DNA of 27,227 bases, from the NCBI GenBank assembly GCA_002773575.1, contig PFAT01000034.1, forward strand, positions 3,068 through 30,294, written 5' to 3'. Positions 15,732 to 24,219 of this stretch are shown here, one piece after another; position 1 is the first letter of the stretch; the number at the start of each line of letters is the position of its first letter. The translations under genes were made by a program, and so were the position numbers. Source of the DNA: Candidatus Falkowbacteria bacterium CG10_big_fil_rev_8_21_14_0_10_44_15 (GTDB lineage Bacteria; Patescibacteriota; Patescibacteriia; Patescibacteriales; XYC2-FULL-47-12). The notes under the pieces are model-generated. The model worked only from the letters and a program-made list of their open reading frames with translations, made no database searches and was not told the origin of the DNA.

Positions 15732-17216
15732 TTATTTTTTATTTTTTAATTCTTTGAAGATAACAAATAAGGTCTCTCTGGGGCCGCCAGAAACAAAATA
15801 CCCGCTTATTATAATTCCACATATATATACCAAGGCTAGAAATAAAACCCAGAAAAAAATTATAATATTGCTATTAAAACTATGTATGAATGGTCGTAGG
15901 CTTAATGCTAAAATGACTACCGGCGTTAGGGCAATGCTTGTGTGAAGAAAACTGGGTATAACATTACGAATGCCTATTTGTAATATCTTACGTGACTCCC
16001 AAATAACATATAATAAAACTAATATGCTAACCAGACCGGTGGCCATAGCTACGCCCACCAGTTGTTGCCATATTATACCAAAGTATAGTAAAGGCAAAGA
16101 AATTAATAAACGAAAGAATATTATTCTAAAATTGATTTCCGGACGACCTAAGCTATTGAAAATCGGATAGACTAAACTTACCAAGGCATTAAAAATATTA
16201 GCAACAGATAAAACTTTTAAAGGCAAAACTAAAAAGAGCCACTGGTCGCCCAAGAGGACTGAGATAATAGCCCCTCCTTCAACAATAAGCAAAAAAGCAA
16301 AAGGCAAAGTAACTATTAATATCAAATCAAGACTTTTAATAAATCCATCTTGAATTTTTTTAAGATCTGACTGCACATTATTATAGGCAAAAAAACTTAC
16401 TTTTCTAATAATTGATGTCAGTGATGATGTTGTTAAGGAAGACAAATCGCGCGCTTTTGTATAAAAACCAAGCATATCTATCGGCAAAAACCTACCAATT
16501 AATAATCTGTCAATTAGGCTAGCAAAATAATTTAACATATCTTGGCCGGCTATCCACTTACCGTACTTAAAAAAAGGCAAAAGTTGCTTAAAATTAAAAG
16601 ATATATAAGGTAAGCTGGGATACAGCCAGTAAGTTATCAAGGCTGCTGTTATAAAACGCGCTAAGTGACCTAAAAATAAAGCCCAAAAAGAAGCGCTAAT
16701 AACAAAAACACTTGCTATCGCAACCACAGAATAAGCCAGCTGGGAAGTTAAGTCTCGCCAAAAAATATTTTTAAAGTCTAATTTTGTAAAAAAATAAATT
16801 TGCCTAATATTAGACAAACTTGGCAATATGATGAAAAGACCTGCCAAGCGAAAAACAGCCACTGCCTCAGGGATTTTGAAAAAATAACTCAAAAACGGAG
16901 CCAACAAAAAAATAATTATTGCCACTAAAAAAGACTTGAAAAGATTTATTGTCCAAACCGCATCTAAATAGGGTTCAATATTAATTTGTTTTTGCGCTAA
17001 AGCTGATCCCAGACCATGGTTAGAAAAGTGCTCAACGACCGCAGTAATTATTAACACGGCGGCAATAACACCATAATCAGCCGGCGTCAAAAGCCGGGCC
17101 AAAATAAAAAATGTTACTAAACTTAAAGTCTTTTGGGTTACCATGCTTAAAGTCATCCATTTGCCACTGTGTATGGACTTAGAAAGCGTACCTAATTGTC
17201 TAGATGATGAAGTCAT
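15732..17216 (-). CDS. Wzx-type polysaccharide flippase (MOP superfamily)
   Basis: Predicted to move lipid-linked glycan units across the inner membrane. The 494-residue protein is hydrophobic almost throughout, with about 12-14 membrane helices. Family features: the N-terminal segment KWMTLSMVTQKTLSLVTFFILARLL, LTPADYGVIA, the GLGSALAQ region and a mid-protein IDRLLIGRFLPIDMLGFYTKA motif typical of WzxC/Polysacc_synt_3 transporters. It differs from the MurJ encoded at the other end of the window, and its place in the glycan operon suggests it exports the product of these genes. It lies 6 nt downstream of the GT-B-like gene and 13 nt upstream of sat. The substrate cannot be predicted. Confidence 0.92.
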   Translation of the reverse strand: MTSSSRQLGTLSKSIHSGKWMTLSMVTQKTLSLVTFFILARLLTPADYGVIAAVLIITAVVEHFSNHGLGSALAQKQINIEPYLDAVWTINLFKSFLVAIIIFLLAPFLSYFFKIPEAVAVFRLAGLFIILPSLSNIRQIYFFTKLDFKNIFWRDLTSQLAYSVVAIASVFVISASFWALFLGHLARFITAALITYWLYPSLPYISFNFKQLLPFFKYGKWIAGQDMLNYFASLIDRLLIGRFLPIDMLGFYTKARDLSSLTTSSLTSIIRKVSFFAYNNVQSDLKKIQDGFIKSLDLILIVTLPFAFLLIVEGGAIISVLLGDQWLFLVLPLKVLSVANIFNALVSLVYPIFNSLGRPEINFRIIFFRLLISLPLLYFGIIWQQLVGVAMATGLVSILVLLYVIWESRKILQIGIRNVIPSFLHTSIALTPVVILALSLRPFIHSFNSNIIIFFWVLFLALVYICGIIISGYFVSGGPRETLFVIFKELKNKK

Positions 17217-17222
17217 AAGATT

Positions 17223-18731
17223 TTATCTATCGGCAAAAATTACCTCTAGCATTTTATCCGTTGAGGATTGCTCTGCCGGGAAAACCGGCGTTTTTTCCTG
17301 CTTTTGCATTTTATGTATATTTTTTGTTTGTTGCGAAAGTATGCTTTGTAATTCATTCGGCGAATGAGCAATTTTCATACTAGGACTCTCGGCGATAGCT
17401 TTCAAACTTTCTAAATCATAATCATGGCGCAGTATGTTGCCTCCCAAGTTATCTTCTTCAAACCCTAAAAATATACTCTGCCTATTCCGTAAAACAGCAT
17501 AAAAATTTTCTGTACTGCCCATGCTAATAACAATATCGGCGGCATAACCTAAATTCGTCATATTAATTTGGTCACCAGTGGCAGGCATAATCTTTATATT
17601 ATCAGGAACTTCTTGCTCTATTTGGCGCAAAAATTCATCTTTATTTGGATCGCGCGGGTGTGGGCGTAGCAGCAGTGCATAGGAAATATCGGAATTTTTC
17701 TTCGCCAACTCAATAACAGCGGCAACCGTACGTTCACATGTTATCTCATTTACTTGTAAGTTAATATCTTCCATATCTTCATGGTCGCTTGATCTGCCGC
17801 CTAAGTAAGCAATGGCAACAGCATCTTCAGAAATTCCCAAAGCTTCCCTGCTCTGCTGGGCATACTTGTCCGCTGATTTATTAGCCTCGCGTATCGCATC
17901 TATTTGCGGCGTGCCGGTAACCACAATGTCTTCAAGCGGAAAATCGGGCAATTGGCGCTTAACAACTGCCTGAGCCAGTTCATCGGGGCATAAAATAGTA
18001 TCAATTTTTTCCATTCCTTCGCCCTTTTCAATGGCATCACGATTACCGCCGCCAACGCCGTTCCAGCCAACGATTAATAACAATTTGTCCGCTCCGAAAC
18101 TGCTTTTGGCGCTATGCAATAATCCACCAATCGGACTATTCTTTGAAGCATTAACGCCGATAACTACATCCATAGATTCCTCCTTTGTATGTTCTTTTGT
18201 TTTTTCATCCGGCACATTCATCTTCAACATGTCAGCTATAACCGGGTAATCTTTATTATACGTTGCTTGGCTGCCAACATCACGAATGTCACCGCCCTTT
18301 ATTTCCCGCCAATTACTCTTACTAATATCTAAAGAATTCTCTTGTAATATCTGCTCAAATTCCTGACCGGCAACATTATCGGTAGCAAGTCCGATGTAAC
18401 GACACCGCCTGTCAGTTTCAAGCTCCTTAGCCAAAGCGGATATAATGCTAAAATCATAAGGGTCGGAAGCCGTCAAAAGAATGCGTTGAGCGCCCTCATC
18501 ATAGTCTTCAGGTGATTTCTGCAAAAAAAAGACTTTTGTTTCATACTGTTCAAAAATTTTTTCAACCGTTTCTTGCTGTTTTTGTACAACACCTTCATCT
18601 TTGTTTATTGTTCTTTTCGTTTCTTCGTTAAATATTTGCTGCAAAATTTCTCTTTGTTCATCTGAAACTAAAGGATTTATTTCATTTTTATGTTTTTTAA
18701 TAAAATTGATTTTTTCCTTGTAAAATGACAT
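17223..18731 (-). CDS. Putative GT-B-fold glycosyltransferase-like protein, function unknown
   Basis: I do not recognise a named family. The 502-residue soluble protein has a charged, coiled N-terminus (1-85), a Rossmann-like segment (RILLTASDPYDFSIISALAKEL), and a C-terminal half with GT-B or 2-epimerase-like signatures. These are VTGTPQIDAI (TGTPQID at 272-278), LLLRPHPRD (RPHPRD at 356-361) and a nucleotide/phosphate-binding-like GSTENFYA at 405-412. Similar motifs occur in CDP-glycerol-type transferases, polysialyltransferase-like proteins and hydrolysing UDP-GlcNAc 2-epimerases. It could be the transferase that adds the nonulosonic acid, or a NeuC/LegG-like epimerase, which is otherwise missing from the window. 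There is no signal peptide or membrane helix. It lies in the operon, 18 nt after the methyltransferase and 6 nt before wzx. Confidence 0.6.
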   Translation of the reverse strand: MSFYKEKINFIKKHKNEINPLVSDEQREILQQIFNEETKRTINKDEGVVQKQQETVEKIFEQYETKVFFLQKSPEDYDEGAQRILLTASDPYDFSIISALAKELETDRRCRYIGLATDNVAGQEFEQILQENSLDISKSNWREIKGGDIRDVGSQATYNKDYPVIADMLKMNVPDEKTKEHTKEESMDVVIGVNASKNSPIGGLLHSAKSSFGADKLLLIVGWNGVGGGNRDAIEKGEGMEKIDTILCPDELAQAVVKRQLPDFPLEDIVVTGTPQIDAIREANKSADKYAQQSREALGISEDAVAIAYLGGRSSDHEDMEDINLQVNEITCERTVAAVIELAKKNSDISYALLLRPHPRDPNKDEFLRQIEQEVPDNIKIMPATGDQINMTNLGYAADIVISMGSTENFYAVLRNRQSIFLGFEEDNLGGNILRHDYDLESLKAIAESPSMKIAHSPNELQSILSQQTKNIHKMQKQEKTPVFPAEQSSTDKMLEVIFADR

Positions 18732-18749
18732 ATAAACATTTTAATCTAG

Positions 18750-19667
18750 TTATATAATAGAAAAATCATCCATATAGTGTGTCGCTATAACGGCGTTATA
18801 CTCCAATAGACAAGGGACTTTATCAATTATCGGGTATGCTAGCAGGCTCTCGACAGAAAAATAAGAATTTCTAATCAGCCGCAATGGCTGTTTAGTAACA
18901 GGACAAATGAAAGGCTGTTTTAATGTTGGGCTGTTAACACTGTCTTTTTTTATAATCATTAAACCGGTTGGATTTAGAGGGTTGGTACACACTTCAAACA
19001 ATTTATGCTCTATAATATTTAAACCTAAAGAAACAGCCGTTTTGTATAAATTTTTAACATATCCGTGCTCTTCCATTCTTTTTCTAGCAGGCCCGCTTGC
19101 CAATTCATAAGCGGGCTCAAGCAATATTAAGTATTTATTAGTAACGCGCATAAGTTCTTTTAAAGCTTCTTTTTCTCTACCGCCATTTGGTTCAATTGAA
19201 TGGGATGTGTACACAATGTCAACCGAATTATCGGCCAAAGGAATATTAAAAAGGTCCGCCATAAATAAATCAGGGGAGATATCCTTACTTTTAGCATATT
19301 CAATGGCATATCTTACTCTTGACCATGATGCGTCAAAACCGTATATTTTTTCGGGCTTATGTTTTAATTTAGTAATTACGTTAGCCAAAGTGGTTGCCTC
19401 GCCAACGCCGGCTTCAAGTATAGAATTATAGTCAACTCCGAGCCCGCTTATAACTTTTGCTATTGCCCCAATTCTTTTCTTATTTTGCGCGCCATGCTCT
19501 TTTTCGTGCTGGATATAGCTTCCGCTCTGCAGATCATAGCTTATCACAATCATCTCCTGGCTGTTACTATCGGCAGCGCCAGTTTTTTTAAGATAACTTA
19601 TAATATTTTCTCCGGATTCATAAATTTTTTTTATTTCTTTTAAATGCTTTTTGTGCATACTAATCAT
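18750..19667 (-). CDS. SAM-dependent methyltransferase with Trm112-like tail
   Basis: Class I methyltransferase, substrate unknown, probably a sugar or lipid-linked glycan. Seen in 305 residues: an N-terminal helical region, the SAM-binding motif I LEAGVGEATT at 84-93, an acidic residue after beta2 in IYGFDAS, motif IV-like NSVDIVYTSHSIEPNGG, and a C-terminal segment from about 250 (FICPVTKQPL ... YPIIDKVPCLL) like the Trm112/YbaR small domain. Only two well-spaced Cys remain there, so zinc binding may be lost. The start overlaps the PIG-L deacetylase stop by 8 nt. The combination with deacetylase and WbqC suggests a linked modification of one sugar. Confidence 0.8.
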   Translation of the reverse strand: MISMHKKHLKEIKKIYESGENIISYLKKTGAADSNSQEMIVISYDLQSGSYIQHEKEHGAQNKKRIGAIAKVISGLGVDYNSILEAGVGEATTLANVITKLKHKPEKIYGFDASWSRVRYAIEYAKSKDISPDLFMADLFNIPLADNSVDIVYTSHSIEPNGGREKEALKELMRVTNKYLILLEPAYELASGPARKRMEEHGYVKNLYKTAVSLGLNIIEHKLFEVCTNPLNPTGLMIIKKDSVNSPTLKQPFICPVTKQPLRLIRNSYFSVESLLAYPIIDKVPCLLEYNAVIATHYMDDFSII

Positions 19668-20328
19668 TTAATTCTCTGACTATTTGAAAAGCTTCAGCGT
19701 ATTTAAAACCAACCTCCATGCCGCGATATTGAGCTAATACTCTTACTCCGATTTCTGATCGCGGATGCGGATACTCCAGTAACTCGCCCTGATATATTTT
19801 TAAAGCTTCAATTTTTTTATCTATAAAGTCAGTAACGTCCTCGTACTGAGTGGGACAAAAAAGATTGGCGCCGTTTTTTAATTGCCACTCGGTGGAAGAA
19901 AGTGTCTCAAAAGCCAGTATTTTTTTAACGCTAAAACCCGGCTTTGGCCGACAAGCAGTCAAAACCGATTGGCATGTTATGCGATGATCCATATTTAAGT
20001 CGGTCGGACAATGGGTGTATATTATCTGTGGCTTAATTTGGCTGACAACCGCTTCAATTTGTTTTGTAATATCTAAAATTGGCAGAGAGTCAAACTTTTG
20101 GTCAGGTAGTGTCTTTAACACCAATTTTTTAACAGCTAAAAATTTAGCCGCCTGCTTTGCCTGCCTGGCTCTTTTATTAGTGTCTTGCGGACCATCTTTG
20201 GAAGTTTCACCGTCTCCCAATATTAATATATTGATTTCATCACCACGGGCAACGTGTTTTAATATGGTTGCGCCAACCCCTAAAATCTCATCGTCCGGAT
20301 GGGCGGCTACGACTAAAATTTTATTCAT
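19660..20328 (-). CDS. PIG-L (LmbE) family N-deacetylase
   Basis: Zinc-dependent deacetylase that removes N-acetyl groups from amino sugars in characterised relatives (PIG-L, MshB, BshB). The 222 residues show the zinc motif AHPDDE at 9-14 and the second ligand region HCPTDLNMDH with His106, Asp110 and His115. No signal peptide, so it should act on a cytoplasmic nucleotide sugar or lipid-linked sugar. It overlaps the WbqC gene upstream and the methyltransferase downstream by 8 nt each, which argues strongly for coupled expression. A bacillithiol or mycothiol role is unlikely here, because no other genes of those pathways are present. Confidence 0.92.
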   Translation of the reverse strand: MNKILVVAAHPDDEILGVGATILKHVARGDEINILILGDGETSKDGPQDTNKRARQAKQAAKFLAVKKLVLKTLPDQKFDSLPILDITKQIEAVVSQIKPQIIYTHCPTDLNMDHRITCQSVLTACRPKPGFSVKKILAFETLSSTEWQLKNGANLFCPTQYEDVTDFIDKKIEALKIYQGELLEYPHPRSEIGVRVLAQYRGMEVGFKYAEAFQIVRELND

Positions 20329-21049
20329 ATAAATCGTTTTTAGTTAGTAAGTCATTTTTATTTATATTTTTTGACATTATGATGTCCAAGCTGGCAGAGC
20401 CGCAGTTGAAAAGCAGGTCAATAACGCTCATGTACGGCAAAAATTTACCCCAGAGCTGCTTATAACACGGATGCTGATAATTGTGGTAGTATACTTTTAT
20501 ATCTTGCCGCCTAAATGTTTCCAGGTTCATATAATCCCTTCCCAAAGCTCCGGAGATGTAAGTATCAGTCCTCAGTTCTTTGCATATATCAAGAACGAGT
20601 TCTTGTTTTTTGGAACAAAAATACGACAAACCGCAAGACTTAATAATTTTAGTCTTAATTCCTAATGCCTTTGTAAAAAACATTAATTGTTCATAGCAGA
20701 CATCTTCAATCTCCGCATAAGACTTCTCATATATTTTCTTAAGGCTGGGTGCGTATTCATTCCAAAATTGTGCCTTTCGGTAGTTTAATTCTATGGCCTT
20801 CCAGTGTTTTTTAGCCCAATTTGTGTCGGCTATTTTTATCTGCCGAATTTCCTTACTAATGTGGTCTTTTAAATTAACCGGCACACTCAACATTAAAGAG
20901 CCGGAGGGAGTCTTTATTTTATTTCTGTTGACCATGCTGTTTTTTTCAAATTGCGTGGTATTAAAAAATACAAAAACATCGGCTATGTTTATCCTATGAA
21001 AATACCCAAGCCAGGGCAAATAAGCGGGTTGGTTAATGCTAACAATCAT
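20321..21049 (-). CDS. WbqC family protein
   Basis: Member of the WbqC-like family (named after a gene of an O-antigen locus); biochemical role not clear to me. The 242-residue protein starts with the signature INQPAYLPWLGYFHRI and continues with ADVFVFFNTTQFEKNS and NRNKIKTPSG, all strongly conserved in the family. It has no signal peptide or membrane helix. The family is often found beside aminotransferases, deacetylases and acyltransferases of unusual amino sugars, as here, so acylation or another amine modification of a sugar is a reasonable inference but not proven. It is 2 nt after the G9-tract methyltransferase and overlaps the PIG-L gene by 8 nt. Confidence 0.88.
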   Translation of the reverse strand: MIVSINQPAYLPWLGYFHRINIADVFVFFNTTQFEKNSMVNRNKIKTPSGSLMLSVPVNLKDHISKEIRQIKIADTNWAKKHWKAIELNYRKAQFWNEYAPSLKKIYEKSYAEIEDVCYEQLMFFTKALGIKTKIIKSCGLSYFCSKKQELVLDICKELRTDTYISGALGRDYMNLETFRRQDIKVYYHNYQHPCYKQLWGKFLPYMSVIDLLFNCGSASLDIIMSKNINKNDLLTKNDLYE

Positions 21050-21051
21050 AT

Positions 21052-21654
21052 TTATAATTTTTTAGCAACTAAAATATAAGTGCCCTTATTGTATCGCTTG
21101 GGAATTAATACTTCAGTTTTTAAGTGCTCCATATAAATTATCTTAAATTCTTTTAATAGTGACCTTAATTCTTTTTCAGTAGTATAGTGGACATAATCAT
21201 ATATTTTAAAGGTTTTGTCTTTTTTAAAATTCTTGGCGGAAAAATCTTTCTTGGATCTAAAATTAACAATTATGAACACCCCCCCCCTATTTAAAACTCT
21301 TCTAACTTCTTTAATAATATTTTTTATTGAATTAATTTGATTATGTTGCAAGCAGGCTCTATCTAACACTAAGTCAAACTCCTTATCTCTATAAGGTAAT
21401 TCTTCAACATTACCTGTTACAACCTTGGCTTTCTGATTTTTACTCTTAAGTAATTTACGAGCATATTCAGTTGCTTTCTTATTACTGTCAATACCATATG
21501 TATCCCAACCATTTTCAGCAAAAAATACTAAATTATTCCCTGTGCCACAGCCAATCTCTAGAACTTTACCTTGTTTATTAGTGTAATTTCTAACTAAAGA
21601 AACAACATCACTATAAACATATCTAACTTTGTGAAATTTTACTGCTTTGGCCAT
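21052..21654 (-). CDS. SAM-dependent methyltransferase with an internal G9 tract
   Basis: Class I methyltransferase of unknown substrate. Seen in 200 residues: SAM-binding motif LEIGCGTGNN at 32-41, the acidic residue in YGIDSNK, and the motif IV region EFDLVLDRACLQH, followed by LNRGGVFIIV. Codons 123-126 contain nine consecutive G residues (nine C at 21279-21287 on the plus strand) in an otherwise AT-rich gene. Loss of one G leads to TAA within about 3 codons, gain of one to TAA within about 6, so the tract could switch the gene on and off. The frame is open here. It overlaps the aminotransferase gene by 32 nt. A role in methylating the glycan is likely. Confidence 0.85.
   Translation of the reverse strand: MAKAVKFHKVRYVYSDVVSLVRNYTNKQGKVLEIGCGTGNNLVFFAENGWDTYGIDSNKKATEYARKLLKSKNQKAKVVTGNVEELPYRDKEFDLVLDRACLQHNQINSIKNIIKEVRRVLNRGGVFIIVNFRSKKDFSAKNFKKDKTFKIYDYVHYTTEKELRSLLKEFKIIYMEHLKTEVLIPKRYNKGTYILVAKKL
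21279..21287 (-). repeat. G9 homopolymer tract (possible phase-variation switch)
   Basis: Nine consecutive G on the coding strand inside the methyltransferase gene, where both shifted frames stop within a few codons (at -1 after TGT TCA, at +1 after AAT TGT). It is the longest G/C run I noticed in the window, in a surface-glycan operon where such tracts typically mediate slipped-strand phase variation in other bacteria. Confidence 0.6.
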
Positions 21655-22705
21655 ACATTTTTATTATTTTACAAATATAATCTACTTCGGGCTGGGTCAG
21701 GGAAGGATAAATCGGCAAAGATAAACTGTTTTTTGAGACTTGTTCGGCCCTAGGAAAGTTTTTTGGATTTTGCTTTAAATATCTGTGAAGTAACTCAAAA
21801 TTTTCAATTGGCACAATAGTTTTAATACATTTTTCATCTAGAGCTTTCATTATTTTTCTAGCGTCCTTGGTTCTGATTAGGAAACGGTAAAAATTTGAAT
21901 CCTTTTTTCTTTGCGGGTTTGGCCAGACATCAAAATTCTTTAAGGCGTGGTAGTATTTATTGGCGTTACTTTTTCTTTTACTAACAAATGATTTCAATTT
22001 TTTCAGCTGAACCCGGCCCATAGCCGCTTGGATATCAGACATATGGAAATTAAACCTTGGCTTATAATCTTTTCGGCCGTCAAACTCCCGAAAATCTTTA
22101 ACTTTACTAATAAAATTTTTATCCTTGGAAAAAATCATCCCACCATGACCGGTGGTTAGCATCTTGGAAGCATAAAAGGAAAATATGGCAACTTTACCAA
22201 AAGTGCCTACCGGCTGACCTTTATATTTGGCGCCAATGGCTTGAGCGCAGTCTTCAATGATCGGAATTTTTAATTTAAGAAATTGATCAATACCCGCCGG
22301 TAGGCCGTAAGTATGAGTCAAGATAATCGCCTTGGTTTTTTTATTAATTTTATTTTTGGTTTTCTCAAAAGAAATATTTAAATCGTCTTTTTCAATATCC
22401 ACAAGTACCGGCTTGGCTCCGGCTAGATTAACTGCGTTTAAAACCGCGCTGCAAACGTATGTCGGGATTATCACTTCGTTGTTTGTACCAATACCCATTG
22501 AAATTAAGGTAATATACAAAGCCGCCGTACCGCTGGAAACAGCTACTGCTTGGCCGGATTGTTGTTTTAAAAAGGCGCGGAATTCATTTTCAAATTTTTC
22601 CACTTCCTCTCCCTGGGCCACCCAGGCAGACTGCAAAACTCGCCTTACCGCCCGCTCTTCGGCCTGACCGATTGTCGGCTTATTGTGAGAGATTTTTCTA
22701 ATCAT
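21623..22705 (-). CDS. DegT/DnrJ/EryC1/StrS sugar aminotransferase
   Basis: PLP enzyme that aminates a keto-sugar nucleotide, in nonulosonic-acid pathways typically at C-4 (LegC/PseC-type) or C-3. The 360 residues show the family layout: an N-terminal SSGTAALYITL PLP-phosphate site, EDCAQAIGA with Asp152 contacting the pyridine nitrogen, and SFYASKMLTTGHGG with the Schiff-base Lys181. A sugar substrate is the norm for this family; an inactive or dehydratase variant is unlikely because the Lys is present. It overlaps the acyltransferase gene upstream by 8 nt and the methyltransferase gene downstream by 32 nt. No matching NAD-dependent 4,6-dehydratase lies in the window, so its keto substrate must come from genes outside. 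Confidence 0.95.
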   Translation of the reverse strand: MIRKISHNKPTIGQAEERAVRRVLQSAWVAQGEEVEKFENEFRAFLKQQSGQAVAVSSGTAALYITLISMGIGTNNEVIIPTYVCSAVLNAVNLAGAKPVLVDIEKDDLNISFEKTKNKINKKTKAIILTHTYGLPAGIDQFLKLKIPIIEDCAQAIGAKYKGQPVGTFGKVAIFSFYASKMLTTGHGGMIFSKDKNFISKVKDFREFDGRKDYKPRFNFHMSDIQAAMGRVQLKKLKSFVSKRKSNANKYYHALKNFDVWPNPQRKKDSNFYRFLIRTKDARKIMKALDEKCIKTIVPIENFELLHRYLKQNPKNFPRAEQVSKNSLSLPIYPSLTQPEVDYICKIIKMYGQSSKISQS

Positions 22706-23144
22706 TTTTTATTTTATCCTTGTAGTAAGATTCTTTGACAACCGCTGGATTACCAATTACTAATGAATAAGGCGGAATTTTGATCGGCTTAACCAAAATT
22801 GTTCCGGCGGCGACAACGCTATGATGACCGATATAGACTCCGCCACCGATAAAGGAATGTGAGCCGATAAAAACATCATTTTCAATCGTGATATTTTTGC
22901 GTTCAATTTCCTGCGCAAGGCCAATCGCTTTTTTGTGGGAATCGGCTACATTAATACTGACGAAAGAAGCAATATCGCAGTTATCGCCAATAGCCACACG
23001 CGCTTTCCTAGCATTGACTTCGGAAAATAATCCAATATATATATTCTTGCCTAATTCCGGCGAACCGTTTATGTATACTAGAGGATGAAACCGGTTAACC
23101 TTTACCTTAATTAAAGCGCCAATTATTTTTTCTAATATTTTCAT
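22698..23144 (-). CDS. Hexapeptide-repeat (left-handed beta-helix) acyltransferase
   Basis: Probably acetylates the amino sugar made by the neighbouring aminotransferase, using acetyl-CoA. The 148-residue protein has the LbH pattern of repeated (I/V)-G-x-x hexapeptides from about residue 35 (NIYIGLFSEV, ARVAIGDNCDIASF) to 135 (ITIENDVFIGSHSFIGGGVY, IGHHSVVAAGTILVK, SLVIGNPA). The external loop VADSHKK carries a likely catalytic His. It is shorter than PglD/NeuD, which have an extra N-terminal Rossmann domain, and closer to WbbJ-type O- or N-acetyltransferases. It overlaps neuB by 4 nt and the aminotransferase by 8 nt. Confidence 0.88.
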   Translation of the reverse strand: MKILEKIIGALIKVKVNRFHPLVYINGSPELGKNIYIGLFSEVNARKARVAIGDNCDIASFVSINVADSHKKAIGLAQEIERKNITIENDVFIGSHSFIGGGVYIGHHSVVAAGTILVKPIKIPPYSLVIGNPAVVKESYYKDKIKND

Positions 23145-24199
23145 AAATCTTTTTTAGTGAATATATATCCCTTTTTATAGTCACACTTGGCGATTTTGCC
23201 AACAAAACGTAAAAGATGCTTAGGCGAAAATCCTGTTCCCGGACGCTTACAGGTTAAATCTTCGTAAGCAATAACTCTGCCTTTGGCTATATCCTGTGCT
23301 GCCATAATGCTACGGCGCGCTATTTTTTTCATTTTCAGCTCTTCTTTGGACAAATTAAAATCGGTCCGACCCAGCATTGTTTCAGCCTCCCTAACCTGCC
23401 TGACTAATAAAAATAACTCGGTCGGGTCGGCTGCGAACCAGTGGTCCGGACCGGGCAAATTTTTATCCAAAGTAAAATGTTTTTCAATGACTTTCGCGCC
23501 CAATACTACGGATATAACAGCTGCCGTAGAGCCGCTGGTATGATCGGAAAAACCGATAATAAGATCGGGAAAATGCTTTTGTAAAGTTATTATCTGAGCT
23601 AAATTGGCTTGTTGCGGTTGCGTGGGGTAAAGCGATGTACATTTTAAAATTATGATTTTGGTGTTGTCTTCTTTTTTAATTGTGGTGACCGCGTCTTTTA
23701 TTTCGGAAAGCGTGCCCATACCGGTTGAAATAATCATCGGTTTTTTCTTTTTAGCATAGTGGGAAAGCATGGGCAAATTGGTTAAATCGTCTGAACCCAC
23801 CTTTATCGCCGGCATATTAAGCTGCGCCCCACATAAAAAGTTAACTGTTTTGAAGCTATTATCCTGCGGAGTTGAAAAAATTATAATATTTATATTTTTT
23901 GCGTAATTGAAAAGATCGCTTTGCGCTTTTTTAGTTAATTCGTTTCTTTTGAACATGTCATACTGCGATTCAGTAACCGACTTGCCTCGGCTGCGATAAG
24001 TATATTTCAACTTTTTATCGCCGACGAAATCTTCGGTCACAAACGACTGTATTTTAACGGCATCCGCACCGGATTGTTTGGCCGCCTTTATCATTTTTTT
24101 TGCTAGGCTTAAACTGCCGTTATGGTTAATGCCCAACTCAGCCACAATAAAAACTGGCTCTCTACCACCTATTTTTTTATTGCCTATTGTAATGGTCAT
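23141..24199 (-). CDS. neuB: N-acetylneuraminate synthase family (NeuB/LegI)
   Basis: Condenses phosphoenolpyruvate with a hexosamine (ManNAc or a diacetamido-deoxy analogue) to form a nine-carbon nonulosonic acid. The 352 residues match the family's usual length. Seen: the start AELGINHNG at 20-28, the PEP-site segments VKIQSF and IISTGMGTL, KCTSLYPT, GFSDHTSG, and the metal/substrate motif EKHFTLDKNLPGPDHWFA starting at 239. The C-terminal SAF/antifreeze-like domain (about 295-352) contains KRPGTGFSP. That last motif is closer to NeuB/LegI than to PseI, so a sialic or legionaminic product is more likely than pseudaminic; this is inference. It lies 20 nt downstream of the PP2C-like gene and overlaps the acyltransferase by 4 nt. 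Confidence 0.96.
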   Translation of the reverse strand: MTITIGNKKIGGREPVFIVAELGINHNGSLSLAKKMIKAAKQSGADAVKIQSFVTEDFVGDKKLKYTYRSRGKSVTESQYDMFKRNELTKKAQSDLFNYAKNINIIIFSTPQDNSFKTVNFLCGAQLNMPAIKVGSDDLTNLPMLSHYAKKKKPMIISTGMGTLSEIKDAVTTIKKEDNTKIIILKCTSLYPTQPQQANLAQIITLQKHFPDLIIGFSDHTSGSTAAVISVVLGAKVIEKHFTLDKNLPGPDHWFAADPTELFLLVRQVREAETMLGRTDFNLSKEELKMKKIARRSIMAAQDIAKGRVIAYEDLTCKRPGTGFSPKHLLRFVGKIAKCDYKKGYIFTKKDL

Positions 24200-24219
24200 G
24201 GTATTTCGATATAAAAAAG

